Source: Beijerinckiaceae bacterium
GTDB lineage: Bacteria; Pseudomonadota; Alphaproteobacteria; Rhizobiales; Beijerinckiaceae
DNA length: 37,071 nucleotides
Reading direction: 5' to 3'
NCBI GenBank assembly: GCA_030684835.1
Contig: JAUXWZ010000003.1
Coordinates: 1-37,071, forward strand
The translations under genes and the position numbers were made by a program. The first letter of the stretch is position 1; each line of letters opens with the position of its first letter. The notes beneath the pieces were generated by a model. That model was not told the DNA's origin. It saw only the letters and a program-made list of their open reading frames with translations, and made no database searches. Shown here one piece after another: positions 15,115 to 23,446 of the stretch.

Positions 15115-16182
15115 ATGAGACGCAGCCTTTTTGGGCTGGCGGCGCTGCTTGCCGCCTGCGCGCCCGCTTCAGCGCAGTTCTACAAGGACAAGACGGTGAC
15201 GCTCCTCGTGAACTACGGCGCCGGTGGAAACGCCGATACCGATGCGCGCTTGCTTGCGCGCCACTGGCACAAACATATCCCGGGGTCCCCGAACATCGTT
15301 ATCCAGAACCTGCCGGGCGCGGGCGGCCTGCGGGCGATGAACGTGCTTGGCCTCAAGGCCCGCTCAAACCCGGACGGCTTTATCGCAGGGTTCTTCACGG
15401 TGAGCCCCACGCCGCCGCTGGTTGAAGATCCCGGCCTTCAGATCAACATGGTCGAAGATTTTATCCCCATCGGCGGCGCGCGCGGCTGGACAATCGCCTA
15501 CGCCCGCAAGGATATCGCGCCCGGTCTGAAGGTTCCCGAAGATCTGGCGAAGGCCAAGAAGATATTCATCGGCGGCTATTCGCGCGCCTCCTCGCACGAC
15601 ACGCGCCTGCGGCTCGCGCTTGAGGTTTTGGATGTGCCGTTTTCGGCGGTAACGGGCTTCCCGGCCCAAAGCGACATCGTAAAAGCGATGTTACAGAACG
15701 AAGTGAACATGTCGGCGAGTTCGCTGCCTGGCTACCTATCGCTCGTTCAGGCCAACATCATCACGCCCGGCGTTGGCATTCCGCTATGGCACTATGACGT
15801 TATCGGTCCTGACGGTAAGCCTGCCGGAAATCCTGATCTGCTCGCAATGGGCATTCCGTTGTTCAGCGAAGTGTACCAGAAGGCGCACGGCAAGCCCGCG
15901 TCCGGCCCAAAATTTGAGGCGCTGCTGCAACTCAACAACATTGGCACGAGCCTGCAGCGGGGCGTGTTCCTGCCGCGCGGCGCACCGCCTGACGCGGTGG
16001 CAGCGCTGCGAAAGGGCTATGACCTGGTCGTAAAAGACCCCGCCTACATCACCGAATACGAGAAGGTGAACAACGAAAAGCCGGATGCGGTGAGCGCGGC
16101 CGTCATTCAGTCCGTCTTCGCAGCGATGCAGAAAGTCACACCGGAGATTCGGCAGGTGCTCAAGGCGGCCGTGGCGGAGTAA
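15115..16182 (+). CDS. Bug/TctC-family tripartite tricarboxylate receptor (orphan)
   Basis: A 355-residue periplasmic binding protein. Its signal peptide (MRRSLFGLAALLAACAPASA) would be cut before QFYKD. Characteristic elements: TVTLLVNYGAGGNADTDARL, ARHWHKHIPGSPNIVIQNL and PGAGGLRAMNVLG. It groups with the receptor at 30056: both have a long insert after the second lobe hinge and a similar LPRGAPPDAVAAL / FPPNTPDGAVQAL segment. GGGAGAG lies upstream of the start. It follows the M29/NicX-like gene by 59 bases in the same direction, so co-transcription is likely and it may bind that enzyme's substrate or precursor. No TctA or TctB is present. Confidence 0.88.
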   Translation: MRRSLFGLAALLAACAPASAQFYKDKTVTLLVNYGAGGNADTDARLLARHWHKHIPGSPNIVIQNLPGAGGLRAMNVLGLKARSNPDGFIAGFFTVSPTPPLVEDPGLQINMVEDFIPIGGARGWTIAYARKDIAPGLKVPEDLAKAKKIFIGGYSRASSHDTRLRLALEVLDVPFSAVTGFPAQSDIVKAMLQNEVNMSASSLPGYLSLVQANIITPGVGIPLWHYDVIGPDGKPAGNPDLLAMGIPLFSEVYQKAHGKPASGPKFEALLQLNNIGTSLQRGVFLPRGAPPDAVAALRKGYDLVVKDPAYITEYEKVNNEKPDAVSAAVIQSVFAAMQKVTPEIRQVLKAAVAE

Positions 16183-16189
16183 GCGGAGC

Positions 16190-16213
16190 CGAGCCGAACG
16201 GCTCGCGCATTTT
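16190..16213 (+). terminator. short hairpin with T-run after the Bug receptor
   Basis: A 6-bp stem CGAGCC/GGCTCG (16190-16195 with 16200-16205) with loop GAAC is followed shortly by TTTT (16210-16213). A weak intrinsic terminator is possible. Confidence 0.35.
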
Positions 16214-16233
16214 ACGGCCAAGTCTGCTATTTT

Positions 16234-16258
16234 CCCGCCACCATACTGGTGGCGGGAG
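16234..16258 (+). promoter_or_regulatory. perfect hairpin overlapping the ribosome binding site
   Basis: CCCGCCACCA (16234-16243), a TAC loop and TGGTGGCGGG (16247-16256) form a perfect 10-bp stem. The Shine-Dalgarno GGGAG (16254-16258) begins inside the 3' arm, 6 bases before the ATG at 16265. If formed in the mRNA it would hide half of the ribosome binding site, so translation of the AI-2E-family gene may be controlled by structure. Confidence 0.5.
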
Positions 16259-16264
16259 TGCGGA

Positions 16265-17374
16265 ATGGATCGGAACGTTGAGCCTGATCGGGGGCTGGCG
16301 GGACTGGGCAACACGGCGTTGATCGAAAAGCTGATCGTGCTGCTGCTGTTCCTCGCTTTCCTGACGGGCGTCCTCATGGTGCTCCTGCCATTTGGAATAG
16401 GCCTGCTGTTTGGCGCCGTCATCGCGATCGCGGCATGGCCGCTGCGTCAATGGATGCGGCACATTGGGTTCAGCCCCGTTCTCTCGGCGACAATTCTCCT
16501 GGTAGGGCTGCTTGCGTTTGTCGCCGTCCCCGTTCTCCTGCTGGCGCCGGGGCTGGCGGGCGACCTCGCGCGGGTCATGGATGTGGTTCGCCATTGGCTT
16601 GAAACCAGTCCGCCCCCGCCCGTCTGGATTGATTCGATCCCGCTAGTCGGCGATGCCATCAAGTCGCGATGGGTCGACGCTTTTTCGTCGGGCGCGGCGC
16701 CCCACGAGGCGCTGGCGCCCTATGCCGAGCCGTTGCGCGGCGCGATGCTGGCCGTTGCCCGCGGCATGGGCGAAAGCCTGCTTCAACTCCTTTTGGCGCT
16801 CGTCATCGCGACGATGATCTGGGCGCAGGGAGACACGTTAGCCGCTGTTTCCGTCGACATTTTGCACCGTCTTGGCGGCCGCCATCTCGCGCAGCTTGGC
16901 TTTATGTCCGTCAACGCTGTCCGCGGCGTGTTCTATGGCGTTGTCGGCACAGCCTTCATTCAGGCGGCGCTTATGGCGGTTGGATGCTGGCTTGCAGGCA
17001 TCCCCGGCGCGATCCCCATCGGCTTCATCACACTGCTGCTGGCGTTGAGCCAAATCGGCGGCCCCTTGATCCACCTGGTCTGGATCGGCGGTTCTTACTG
17101 GCTTTATGCGAACGGGGAGACGGGGCTGGTGCTTTGGCTGTTCGCCAGCTGGGGTATTTTCGTCACTGTGATCGATAACATTCTTAAGCCATGGCTGATC
17201 GGCGCCAGCATCCAGATGCCGCTGGCGTTGGTGATCCTGGGTGTGTTTGGCGGGTTTCTCTCGTTTGGCTTTCTCGGCCTTTTCGTGGGTCCGGTGCTGA
17301 TCGCCGTGGCCTACGCATTGCTCGTGGCCTGGCGCGCGGAAAGTCGCGTTGGAGAGGCGTCGAACCCACAATGA
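16265..17374 (+). CDS. AI-2E family transporter (PerM-like membrane protein)
   Basis: A 369-residue polytopic inner-membrane protein of the AI-2E exporter/PerM family. Hydrophobic segments run at about 22-41, 43-60 and 74-97. A soluble stretch of about 100-150 (DLARVMDVVRHWLE) follows, then the C-terminal membrane bundle from about 160 to 355 with GVFYGVVGTAFIQAALM, FITLLLALSQIGGPL and NILKPWLIGA, all typical of the family. Length is normal. Family members have been linked to autoinducer-2 export, sodium/proton antiport and other roles, so the substrate is open. Start: ATG with GGGAG, which overlaps a hairpin. The next Bug receptor follows after about 100 bases in the same direction. Confidence 0.87.
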   Translation: MDRNVEPDRGLAGLGNTALIEKLIVLLLFLAFLTGVLMVLLPFGIGLLFGAVIAIAAWPLRQWMRHIGFSPVLSATILLVGLLAFVAVPVLLLAPGLAGDLARVMDVVRHWLETSPPPPVWIDSIPLVGDAIKSRWVDAFSSGAAPHEALAPYAEPLRGAMLAVARGMGESLLQLLLALVIATMIWAQGDTLAAVSVDILHRLGGRHLAQLGFMSVNAVRGVFYGVVGTAFIQAALMAVGCWLAGIPGAIPIGFITLLLALSQIGGPLIHLVWIGGSYWLYANGETGLVLWLFASWGIFVTVIDNILKPWLIGASIQMPLALVILGVFGGFLSFGFLGLFVGPVLIAVAYALLVAWRAESRVGEASNPQ

Positions 17375-17477
17375 CGGCAGGCGCAGCTGCGCAGCTGACG
17401 GCAATGCGCCCTCTGGCCACGAATGGCGGAGCATGCCAAACTCCTTGCAACGCCAAACAAATCGGTCGGAGGACGCC

Positions 17478-18521
17478 TTGGAAATCAGAAGTGTCGTTGC
17501 AGCAACTTTCGTTTCCACTCTCGTTTTTTCCGTTCACGCAAATGCGCAGGAATCCGTCGCTGCGTTCTACAAAGGCAGGTCACTCAACCTGCTCGTGGGT
17601 TCGGCGCCGGGTGGCGGCTATGACCTGTATGCGCGGCACGTCTCGCGCCACATGAGCAGGCACCTCCCGGGAGAGCCGGATATCGTCGTGCAAAACATGC
17701 CCGGCGCCGGCGGACTCATCGCGGCAAACACGCTCTACACGCGCTCGCCCCGCGATGGATCAACCATAGGACATATTCAGGGGCCGCTCTCCATTCGCCA
17801 GATCGCCGGCGGTCGCAATGTGCAATACGATATGCGCAACTTCGGCTGGCTCGGCAGCGCAAACAACACTTCCAATGTGTGTGTTCTTTCGCCGCGCGTG
17901 CCCGTCAAAACCGCGAATGATCTGCTCACGCGCGAAATCATCGTTGGCGGCTCCGGCGGTTCAACGACGTATGTGCCGTCTTTTCTGAACGCGGTCGTCG
18001 GCACCAAGTTCAAGATTATCGCCGGTTACAAATCGACCAACGATGTGGTTATCGCAATTGAGCGCGGTGAGGTTGAAGGACTCTGTGGCTGGGGTTGGGA
18101 TAGCGCGAAGGGCAACGCGAGGGGTATGTTTGATCGAGGCGTGCTGCGTGTTGGTCTCGATGTCGGCAGCCAGCCGCATCCTGAATTGTCAAAGCAGGGC
18201 GTGCCATTTGTCATGGATCTCGTGACCGACAAGACAAACCGCGACATCTTGAGTTTTGCTTTCAGTTACCTGGTCTACATTCGTCCTTTCGTCACGCCCC
18301 CTGAAGTGCCCGCTGATCGCCTGAAGGCGTTGCAGGACGCGTTCGCCATGACGCTCAAAGACAAGGCGTTTCTGGCTGAGGCCGAAAAGAGTGATCTTGA
18401 GGTGCGCTACGTAAGTCCGGCGGAGGTTATGATCGCACTTGATAAGGCGTTCAACGCACCCGATGAGGTCAAGAAAAATACGATGATGAAGCTCAAAGAA
18501 GCGGGATTCGAAGGCCTCTGA
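17478..18521 (+). CDS. Bug/TctC-family tripartite tricarboxylate receptor (orphan, TTG start)
   Basis: A 347-residue periplasmic carboxylate-binding protein. The frame is open from 17349, but TTG 17478 is the likely start. GGAGG lies 7 bases upstream, and from here the product begins with a proper signal peptide (EIRSVVAATFVSTLVFS, cleaved after HANAQ). Family elements: FYKGRSLNLLVGSAPGGGYD, SRHMSRHLPGEPDIVVQNM and PGAGGLIAANTLY. A tryptophan-rich loop (EGLCGWGWDSA) matches EGRGSWSWASF in the receptor at 6026, placing both in one subfamily. It has no TctA/TctB partner and lies downstream of the AI-2E-family gene. Confidence 0.87.
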   Translation: MEIRSVVAATFVSTLVFSVHANAQESVAAFYKGRSLNLLVGSAPGGGYDLYARHVSRHMSRHLPGEPDIVVQNMPGAGGLIAANTLYTRSPRDGSTIGHIQGPLSIRQIAGGRNVQYDMRNFGWLGSANNTSNVCVLSPRVPVKTANDLLTREIIVGGSGGSTTYVPSFLNAVVGTKFKIIAGYKSTNDVVIAIERGEVEGLCGWGWDSAKGNARGMFDRGVLRVGLDVGSQPHPELSKQGVPFVMDLVTDKTNRDILSFAFSYLVYIRPFVTPPEVPADRLKALQDAFAMTLKDKAFLAEAEKSDLEVRYVSPAEVMIALDKAFNAPDEVKKNTMMKLKEAGFEGL

Positions 18522-18550
18522 TTGGCTGTGCGAGAAAGAAAATAGCGCGG

Positions 18551-18576
18551 GGCGTCCTGTTGTAGAGCAGGGCGCC
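18551..18576. terminator. hairpin between the Bug receptor and hemP
   Basis: GGCGTCCTG (18551-18559) pairs with CAGGGCGCC (18568-18576), with one G-U pair and an 8-base loop. On the minus strand it is followed by a T-rich stretch (TATTTTCTTTC), so it could end hemP transcription as well as the receptor gene. Confidence 0.45.
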
Positions 18577-18626
18577 TGCAAATCTTCTCATTGAATCCAT
18601 CTTCGGGGGCTCGTCCCATGGGCCTG

Positions 18627-18818
18627 TTATTTTGTCAAAATAAGCTTCTGCTTGGCCGTAATGCGCAGCAGATAACGCTCGCCATTGTGAATGATGATCG
18701 CTTCGCGTCCACCGTTCATGAGAACCTCGGCGTGAATTTCGGCTCGACTTCCAGAAACGTCCGGCGCGCGCTCAAGATTGCGGCTTTCATGAAATCGACT
18801 TCTTTCGCTACTCTGCAT
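18627..18818 (-). CDS. hemP: hemin uptake protein HemP
   Basis: A 63-residue protein with the HemP signature in its C-terminal half: GREAIIIHNGERYLLRIT followed by AKQKLILTK at the very end. Size is typical (about 60 residues). The ATG at 18816-18818 is chosen; a frame to 18869 adds residues unlike the family and its ATG sits directly on the AGG. HemP proteins are small cytoplasmic factors tied to heme/iron uptake and in several proteobacteria act on heme-receptor expression. The gene is divergent from the siderophore receptor operon across an ICE-like palindrome, which is the expected setting for an iron-responsive gene. Confidence 0.8.
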   Translation of the reverse strand: MQSSERSRFHESRNLERAPDVSGSRAEIHAEVLMNGGREAIIIHNGERYLLRITAKQKLILTK

Positions 18819-18917
18819 TACTCTCGCTCTGCCTGCCTTAAATCCCATCGCTAGAAGCAGAGTGCACATCCTGTCAATGATGAACGCTTGATTAGAATGT
18901 CTCCAATGCAGGCGTTA

Positions 18918-18932
18918 CTAGAATTATTCTAG
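18918..18932. promoter_or_regulatory. ICE/Irr-box-like palindrome
   Basis: CTAGAATTATTCTAG is a perfect inverted repeat (CTAGAA, TTA, TTCTAG) in the hemP-receptor divergent region. Its core resembles the iron-control element bound by Irr in Hyphomicrobiales. Two more TAGAA half-sites occur at 18851-18856 and 18892-18897. The palindrome lies 8 bases before a perfect -10, so a bound regulator would contact the promoter. Confidence 0.6.
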
Positions 18933-18940
18933 GGAAATAG

Positions 18941-18946
18941 TATAAT
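18941..18946 (+). promoter_or_regulatory. consensus -10 box of the siderophore operon
   Basis: TATAAT, a perfect -10 hexamer, sits 130 bases before the receptor start. The -35 position at 17-base spacing falls inside the ICE-like palindrome and is not consensus, as expected for a regulated promoter. TTGACT at 18954-18959 is an alternative -35 without a good partner. Confidence 0.45.
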
Positions 18947-19075
18947 TCTGTTGTTGACTTGTTTGCTGGCGAATGATTTCAAACACCTGTCGCAGGCAGC
19001 CAGGCACACCACTCCAAGCCACCCGGACGACGCTTCAAGACAAAATCTTGTGCATCGATAAGGGGATTGGGGAAC

Positions 19076-21523
19076 ATGTCCGCAGCCGTCATTCCAGCGA
19101 GCTTACGACTTCGCGGGTTGCAAAATTCTTTGGTGCAGACATCCCGCGATGTCGCGCCCAGAAGTCTCGGTATTCTTGCCGGAGCCTGTCTTGTTTCGGC
19201 TGCGGGCCTTGGCGTCAGCCATGCGCAGCAATCTGCGCAACCAGAATTGCCGGCGCTCACTGTTGAAGCCAAGAAGGAAGTACAGCCGCGCAGGCCGGTT
19301 GAGCGCAAACGCGTGGCTCGTCCCACGCCGCGCCGTACAATTGTCGCAGCGCCTGTCCAGGGACAGGCTGAACCAAGCGAGCAAGGCGCAAACGCATCGG
19401 CCGCCAGCGGCGCGTCGCCTGGAGTCAGTCCCTATGGAGCCGCCGCTACGCCGTACAAGGTGGATCGCCTTGGCAACAACAAGGTCTCGCTGCCGCTGCT
19501 CGACGCGCCTCGCTCAGTGACTGCAATTTCCAAGGAGGTCATCGAAGACAAGAATGCCACGTCTTTCCGCGAGCTTGTGCGCACGACCCCCGGCGTGACC
19601 CTTGGCACCGGTGAGGGCGGCAACGCGTTTGGCGATCGTATCTTCATTCGCGGCTTCGATAGCCGCAACGACGTCTACATTGATGGCGTCCGCGATCCTG
19701 GAGTCAACATTCGCGAGAACTTCGCCACCGAGCAGGTCGAAATTCTCAAAGGCCCAAATTCGACAGTGGGAGGTCGCGGCAACGCGGGCGGTGCAGTCAA
19801 TGTCGTGACCAAAAAGCCGTTATTCGTTGACTTCCACGAAGTGCAATCGACGCTTGGCACAGACAGGACACGCCGTATAACGGCCGACATCAACCGCGTG
19901 ATCACGCCGGAATTTGCGGTCCGTGCAAACGTCATGTGGCAAAAAGCTGATGTAGCAGGGCGTGATTTTGTATTCGACGATCGCTGGGGCGGCGCAATCG
20001 CTGCGACATGGAAGCCAAGCGATTCATTCAGCCTTACGCTGGACTACTTTCATCTCGATCTGGACCAATTGCCGGACTGGGGTGTTCCGTTCGACATTGC
20101 GACGAAGAAGCCCTTCACGGAATCGGGGTTGCGACGCGACAATTATTACGGAATTCCCGCACGCGACTTTCAGAAAGCAAAACAGGATATCTGGACCGCA
20201 ACAGCTGAATGGAAGTTCTCGGACTGGGCCGTCCTGACGAACAAGCTTCGCTACGGCCGGTCGATGCTGGATTACGTTGTCGGCGCGCCTGGCACGCCAA
20301 ACAGAACTAATCCTGATCCCAGTTTGTGGACGGTCAATTCGACCGCCAAGAGCCGCTATCAGACAACGGACGTGCTTACGAACCAGACTGATCTGACATC
20401 CAAATTTACGGCCTTTGGCGCCACGCATACGCTGATTACCGGCGTCGAGCTGAGCAGCGAGAAAACGAGCCGCGACACATATCGCTCTCTCAATACCGAG
20501 ACGAACGTCTCTGGCCCCATTCCGGGCATTACGCTCAACCTTTGGGACCCGCGCAGCGAACTCGTACCGTGGACTAGCAAGCTCGAACTCGTGGGACGCC
20601 CAACGCCTGTCGATATCGAAACGAGAAGCGCCTACGTGCTCGACACAATGAACTTCAATGAGAAGTTCTTCGTCACAGGCGGCGTTCGCGTCGACGATTA
20701 TCGCGTCAGCACGCTGACGTACGGCGCTGCGCCTACCTACACCACCACCGGGCTTGAGCGTCATGACACTATGTTCAACTGGAACGTTGGAGCCACTTAC
20801 AAGGTGCTTCCGTGGTGGGCCATCTATGCTGCCTACGGCACGTCGTCCAATCCGGTGGGCGCCGACGTTGATGGAGGCGGCAATGATTACGGTGGATTGG
20901 CCGCATCCAACGCTGCGGCGGGGCCTGAAAAGAATACAGCCGCAGAAGTCGGCACAAAGATGGAACTATTCGACAAGCGACTGCTCGTCACAGCTTCCTT
21001 GTTCCAGACAACAAAAGACAATGCCCGCGAAACTATTGGCGCAGGCGCCGCCGCCGTCGTCGTAGGGTCTGGCGAGTACGTAGTTCGCGGTGTGGATGTT
21101 GGCGTTTCGGGAAAGATCACTGATCGCTGGAGCATCTTTGGTGGCGCGGTTTGGATGGATTCGGAAGTGACCCGGTCCAGCAACACCGCAAACATTGGAA
21201 AGAAGCTTGCGAATATCGCACACGGATCTTTTAACTTACTGTCAAAGTACGATGTAACTGAGAAGCTCACAATTGGTGGGCAGGCGACATGGAAGAGCAA
21301 AATCTTCGGTGGAACGCTTGCCGCCAATGAGAATGAACTTCCATCCGGATGGCGTTTTGACGCGTTCGCCGAATACAAGTTCACGCCCAACATCGTTGGC
21401 AAGGTCATGGTCGTGAATATCTTTGACGAAGTGCTCTACGACGCTTTCTATCGCTCAGGCGCTCCTTACGTGTATCTCGCGCCAGGCCGCGCCGCTTATG
21501 CATCTCTCAACTACAAGTGGTGA
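19076..21523 (+). CDS. TonB-dependent siderophore receptor
   Basis: An 815-residue outer-membrane receptor. ATG 19076 is preferred, with AGGGGA about 9 bases upstream; a TTG nine bases earlier is in frame. The N-terminal 60 residues end in a signal peptide core (GILAGACLVSAAGLG, cleaved near SHAQQ). A proline/arginine-rich linker follows, then the plug with LDAPRSVTAISKEVI, RELVRTTPGVTLG, DRIFIRGFDSRNDVYIDG and EILKGPNS. The barrel contains the DNYYGIPARDFQKAK and LPDWGVPFD elements common to catecholate-type (Fiu/BfrD-like) siderophore receptors, and ends AYASLNYKW. It is the first gene of an operon with piuC, exbB, exbD and tonB. Siderophore type is inferred. Confidence 0.88.
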   Translation: MSAAVIPASLRLRGLQNSLVQTSRDVAPRSLGILAGACLVSAAGLGVSHAQQSAQPELPALTVEAKKEVQPRRPVERKRVARPTPRRTIVAAPVQGQAEPSEQGANASAASGASPGVSPYGAAATPYKVDRLGNNKVSLPLLDAPRSVTAISKEVIEDKNATSFRELVRTTPGVTLGTGEGGNAFGDRIFIRGFDSRNDVYIDGVRDPGVNIRENFATEQVEILKGPNSTVGGRGNAGGAVNVVTKKPLFVDFHEVQSTLGTDRTRRITADINRVITPEFAVRANVMWQKADVAGRDFVFDDRWGGAIAATWKPSDSFSLTLDYFHLDLDQLPDWGVPFDIATKKPFTESGLRRDNYYGIPARDFQKAKQDIWTATAEWKFSDWAVLTNKLRYGRSMLDYVVGAPGTPNRTNPDPSLWTVNSTAKSRYQTTDVLTNQTDLTSKFTAFGATHTLITGVELSSEKTSRDTYRSLNTETNVSGPIPGITLNLWDPRSELVPWTSKLELVGRPTPVDIETRSAYVLDTMNFNEKFFVTGGVRVDDYRVSTLTYGAAPTYTTTGLERHDTMFNWNVGATYKVLPWWAIYAAYGTSSNPVGADVDGGGNDYGGLAASNAAAGPEKNTAAEVGTKMELFDKRLLVTASLFQTTKDNARETIGAGAAAVVVGSGEYVVRGVDVGVSGKITDRWSIFGGAVWMDSEVTRSSNTANIGKKLANIAHGSFNLLSKYDVTEKLTIGGQATWKSKIFGGTLAANENELPSGWRFDAFAEYKFTPNIVGKVMVVNIFDEVLYDAFYRSGAPYVYLAPGRAAYASLNYKW

Positions 21524-21556
21524 TGCCGGCTTCTTCCGATCCGAGAGATAACAGCA

Positions 21557-22240
21557 ATGCTATTGTGTATTCCCGACCTTCTGGATCAAAATGAGCTGGC
21601 GCACATTCGTGAGTTCGTCCTTTCGGCTGATTGGGAAGATGGACGTGCGACGGGCGGATCACATTCCGCTCTCGTAAAGAAAAATCGGCAGCTTCCGATT
21701 TCGGATCGCGTCGCCTTGCAGGCGGGCGACGCGATCCTTGACGCGTTGGCGCGCAGTGAAACTTTCGTTTCAGCCGCGTTGCCCCTGCGCATCCTGCCGC
21801 CGATGTTCAATCGGTATGCAGGTTCAGAACACTTCGGCGCGCATGTTGATGGATCAATCCGGCGCGCTGGCGCATCGCATGTGCATATCCGCACGGACTT
21901 GTCAGCGACATTGTTCCTGTCGAATCCTGAGGACTACGACGGCGGCGAGTTGACGATCGAAACTGCATTTGGCGCGCAGTCGGTGAAGCTGCCCGCCGGG
22001 CATCTGGTCTTGTATCCGGCCAGCAGCCTGCATTGCGTTACGCCCGTGACGCGCGGTGAACGTGTCGCAAGTTTCTTCTGGGTTCAGAGCATGGTGCGAG
22101 ACAACGAGAAACGGTCGATCTTGTTCGATCTCGATCAAAGTATTCAGCGCCTCAAGTTTGAGCGCGGCTTGGAGGATCAGGAATGCCTGTCTCTGTCGAA
22201 TATTTATCACAACCTCATTCGACAATGGGCGCAAACATGA
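21557..22240 (+). CDS. piuC: PiuC/YbiX-type Fe(II)/2-oxoglutarate-dependent dioxygenase
   Basis: A 227-residue PKHD-type hydroxylase. The facial triad is H96 and D98 in HFGAHVDGS and H159 in [10 protein letters not shown]169 in GERVASFFW would bind 2-oxoglutarate. The N-terminal [15 protein letters not shown] and [16 protein letters not shown] segments are also family-typical, and length is normal (225-230). These enzymes commonly sit beside TonB-dependent siderophore receptors and are iron-regulated; their substrate is not established to my knowledge. The gene starts 33 bases after the receptor stop and its stop overlaps the exbB start (ATGA), so it belongs to the same transcript. Confidence 0.9.
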   Translation: MLLCIPDLLDQNELAHIREFVLSADWEDGRATGGSHSALVKKNRQLPISDRVALQAGDAILDALARSETFVSAALPLRILPPMFNRYAGSEHFGAHVDGSIRRAGASHVHIRTDLSATLFLSNPEDYDGGELTIETAFGAQSVKLPAGHLVLYPASSLHCVTPVTRGERVASFFWVQSMVRDNEKRSILFDLDQSIQRLKFERGLEDQECLSLSNIYHNLIRQWAQT

Positions 22241-23031
22241 AGAGGGGTATCGTCGCAGCTTGCGCCTTTGCCCTTGTCGGTTTCGCCTCATGCGACGCCT
22301 GGGCTGCAGATGGTTCTTTCATCGGGCATGACCTGTCCCCTTACGGGATGTTCATGGCGGCCGACATGGTCGTGAAAGCGGTGATGATAGGTCTGGCTGC
22401 GGCGTCGCTGGCCACATGGACGATTTTTTTGATGAAGAGCGTCGAGGTGATGCGGGCGCGGCGTTCGGTGAGAAGAGCGATCGCTGCAATATCTGGCGCG
22501 CCTTCCCTGTCGGCCGCATGCGATCAGGCGACCGCCCGAACAATCGGGCATCGTTTCCTGATGGCAGCCGTGGAGGAACTTCGCGCCTCCGAGCTTGCGC
22601 TCGACAAAAACGGCGTCAAGGAGCGGGTACAGTCGCGTCTGGATCGGATTGAAGTCGGCGCCGGCCGCGCGCTAGCGGGCGGAACGGGCGTGCTAGCGTC
22701 CATCGGCTCCCTTGCGCCGTTTGTTGGTTTGTTTGGAACGGTCTGGGGCATTATGAACAGCTTCATTGGTATCACGAAGGCGCAAACCACCAACCTTGCT
22801 GTCGTAGCGCCTGGAATTGCAGAGGCCCTTTTGGCCACGGCGATTGGGCTTCTTGCTGCAATACCAGCGGTACTTTTTTACAATTTCTTCGCGCGTTCGA
22901 TTGGCGGCTATCGTGCGCTGCTGGGAGATTTGCATGCCGAGGTGATGCGGATCGCATCACGCGATCTCGACAGGTTGTCGATGCGTCAAGCGCGCAATCC
23001 GGAGGGCGCCCTTCATGGCCGCCCGGCTTAA
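22237..23031 (+). CDS. exbB: ExbB, TonB-system energiser
   Basis: A 264-residue MotA/TolQ/ExbB-family inner-membrane protein. ATG 22237 overlaps the piuC stop as ATGA and begins a signal peptide ([16 protein letters not shown], cut near DAWAAD), as in the longer ExbB type. The first transmembrane helix is at about 39-60. The conserved core follows: [20 protein letters not shown] and [20 protein letters not shown], with the proton-channel helices at about 150-225. It works with ExbD and TonB to energise outer-membrane receptors using the proton gradient. The end overlaps exbD by 17 bases. Confidence 0.93.
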   Translation: MKRGIVAACAFALVGFASCDAWAADGSFIGHDLSPYGMFMAADMVVKAVMIGLAAASLATWTIFLMKSVEVMRARRSVRRAIAAISGAPSLSAACDQATARTIGHRFLMAAVEELRASELALDKNGVKERVQSRLDRIEVGAGRALAGGTGVLASIGSLAPFVGLFGTVWGIMNSFIGITKAQTTNLAVVAPGIAEALLATAIGLLAAIPAVLFYNFFARSIGGYRALLGDLHAEVMRIASRDLDRLSMRQARNPEGALHGRPA

Positions 23032-23446
23032 CGACGGCGACGATCTCGTTGAGAACAGCGAGATCAATGTTACGCCGTTCATCGACGTCATGCTTGTTCT
23101 GTTGATCATATTCATGGTCGCAGCGCCGCTATCGACTGTCGATGCTCCGGTTGATCTTCCTGTATCGACGGCCAAGCCACAGCCGCGGCCGCAAAAGCCG
23201 GTCTTCGTCACCGTGCAAAAAGATCTCACCCTATTAGTCGGCGAACAGGCGACACCTATAACTAATCTCGGCCCTGTGCTTGATGTTGAAACGAGACTTG
23301 ATCGTGAACAGCGCGTGTTTGTCAGGGCCGATCAGGCAGTCACATACGGTGACCTGACGCGCATCATGAACGCGATGAGGGCTGCTGGTTATCTTAAGCT
23401 CGCGCTGGTTGGCCTTGAAGGCGGTTCGCGGGAGCCCGCGCCATGA
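23015..23446 (+). CDS. exbD: ExbD biopolymer transport protein
   Basis: A 143-residue ExbD/TolR-family protein: short cytoplasmic N-terminus, then [20 protein letters not shown] with the essential membrane aspartate (D24) in a single helix, and a periplasmic domain with [11 protein letters not shown] and [20 protein letters not shown]. It partners ExbB in the proton-driven motor. The start lies inside the end of exbB and the stop overlaps the tonB start (ATGA), so translation is coupled through the cluster. GGAGGGC lies upstream of the ATG. Confidence 0.93.
   Translation: MAARLNDGDDLVENSEINVTPFIDVMLVLLIIFMVAAPLSTVDAPVDLPVSTAKPQPRPQKPVFVTVQKDLTLLVGEQATPITNLGPVLDVETRLDREQRVFVRADQAVTYGDLTRIMNAMRAAGYLKLALVGLEGGSREPAP

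Noticed and set aside
22270-22300. Lipoprotein signal in ExbB (FASC)
   Set aside because: The -3 position is Phe, not Leu/Val/Ile, and a good signal peptidase I site follows (AWA before AD).
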